Below are positions 52,081 through 52,721 of a stretch of 52,721 nucleotides of DNA, one piece after another. The stretch spans positions 1 through 52,721 of the forward strand of contig JAEUJD010000088.1 in NCBI GenBank assembly GCA_016793015.1, given 5' to 3'. Within the stretch, counting starts at the first letter, position 1; the number at the start of each line of letters is the position of its first letter. A model generated the notes under the pieces. It saw nothing but the letters and a program-made list of their open reading frames with translations. It did no database searches and was not told the origin of the DNA. This stretch comes from Phycisphaerales bacterium (GTDB lineage: Bacteria; Planctomycetota; Phycisphaerae; Phycisphaerales; UBA1924). A program made the translations under genes and the position numbers.

Positions 52081-52721
52081 TCAACGATCGCCGGTGCGAG
52101 CGAGAAGCGACTGGAGTTTCGCGATGGACTCGGTCAGGCGGTCGATATCGAGCGGTTGATGATCGCGGGTGGACTGCGCGAGGGATTGATGTACCGCGGC
52201 CCATGATTCGATCGCGCTACGGGTCGAGCGGATCGCCATGATCGCATCGGATTCACGCTCGGCGATCGAAGCGAGACCGCTGAAATACGGCGCAAGGTCG
52301 GACGCAATCGAGGCTTTCAGGCTTTCGATCCTGGTGAGTTCTTCGAGGTCGGCGGGGCTCAAATTGCCGTAGGAAACGCGGCGGATCTCGCTCCGGCGTC
52401 GATCCACCGATTCGGCAAAGGCGAGCGGCTCGTTGAATTCTGCCGCGAGATCGAGTCGCTGCAAAGCCGCGCTGGCGTGGACGAACTTTTCGAGATCGGC
52501 TGTGTCCGCGACGATGAGTTGCGCAATTCGTTCGATCACGGGCTGAGCGTGGGCGATTGCTTCTTCGAGTGAGCGCGATGCCTGGACGAGCGCGATCTGG
52601 GCGTGCACAAAAGCGATGGTGTCGGCGGTGGTCGCCAAGACCCCCAACCCCACCCCCATCCCCAACCCCACCCCAATCCCGTTTGTAGCGGGGTCGATCG
52701 TGCCGCCGACGCCGAGCGAGT
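52081..52721 (-). CDS. glycine-rich N-terminus then helical protein (runs off the right edge)
   Basis: The frame is open to the window end, so the true start lies outside. At least 213 residues: a Gly-rich hydrophobic stretch encoded by G-rich repetitive DNA (NGIGVGLGMGVGLGVLATTA), then helices (TIAFVHAQIALVQASRSLEEAI, ESLKASIASDLAPYFSGLASI). The Gly stretch could be a membrane segment. Its composition resembles the next gene. Nearly the same Ala/Leu-rich helix pattern suggests that both are coiled structural proteins. No family recognised. Confidence 0.5.
   Translation of the reverse strand, partial: SLGVGGTIDPATNGIGVGLGMGVGLGVLATTADTIAFVHAQIALVQASRSLEEAIAHAQPVIERIAQLIVADTADLEKFVHASAALQRLDLAAEFNEPLAFAESVDRRRSEIRRVSYGNLSPADLEELTRIESLKASIASDLAPYFSGLASIAERESDAIMAIRSTRSAIESWAAVHQSLAQSTRDHQPLDIDRLTESIAKLQSLLARTGDR

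Overview
The window is GC-rich, densely coding bacterial chromosome. Its gene content points to the Planctomycetota, probably a Phycisphaerae-like lineage (inference). The main signs are two ECF sigma factor/Ser-Thr kinase pairs (one kinase carrying a zinc anti-sigma motif and a WD40-type propeller, the other an FGE-sulfatase domain), planctomycete-style zinc-ribbon membrane proteins, an elongation factor P whose loop reads PGN instead of PGK, and frequent TTG/GTG starts.

Layout. The left edge (1-53) holds the first codons of an IS5-type transposase. From 146 to 5723, on the minus strand, lie efp, an AsmA-like protein, shikimate kinase, a class I aminotransferase and glycerate 2-kinase. A Tat-exported metallo-beta-lactamase-fold protein (plus) converges on truD. 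A minus-strand block then carries a small membrane protein, photolyase, the putrescine pair aguB/aguA, and truD. A plus-strand Lhr-C helicase/PdeM pair (DNA damage response) meets a minus-strand rhomboid protease-trpF-peroxiredoxin operon. Then come citrate synthase, a small lipoprotein, ribosomal protein S21 and a divergent membrane pyrophosphatase.

The central part (23.7-41.1 kb) is regulatory and envelope-related. It has the first ECF/kinase pair; a 960-base gene-poor stretch with a candidate structured RNA; a SnoaL-like gene with a small partner; a zinc/manganese ABC operon behind a Fur-family palindrome; tRNA-Ala(CGC) with its terminator; an AI-2E-type transporter; stress and BON-domain envelope proteins; a Kdo hydroxylase; a tyrosinase-like copper protein with an unknown partner; and the second ECF/kinase pair.

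The most interesting locus is 41576-47296 on the plus strand. It encodes two small helical proteins with a shared W-x-D...F signature resembling WXG100/ESX proteins, a coiled-coil protein, and a 1303-residue FtsK/SpoIIIE-type ATPase with two membrane segments and three ATPase-like modules, of which only the middle one keeps an intact Walker A. I read this as a reduced type VII (ESX)-like secretion system in a diderm lineage. Proline biosynthesis (proB-proA) and three uncharacterised membrane or helical proteins close the window; the last runs off the right edge.

Short-unit repeats recur between genes: heptamers, octamers, 13-mers, palindromes and a GCATCGAG family. Several lie right at gene starts. 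All function calls rest on motifs read by eye; no database search was run.
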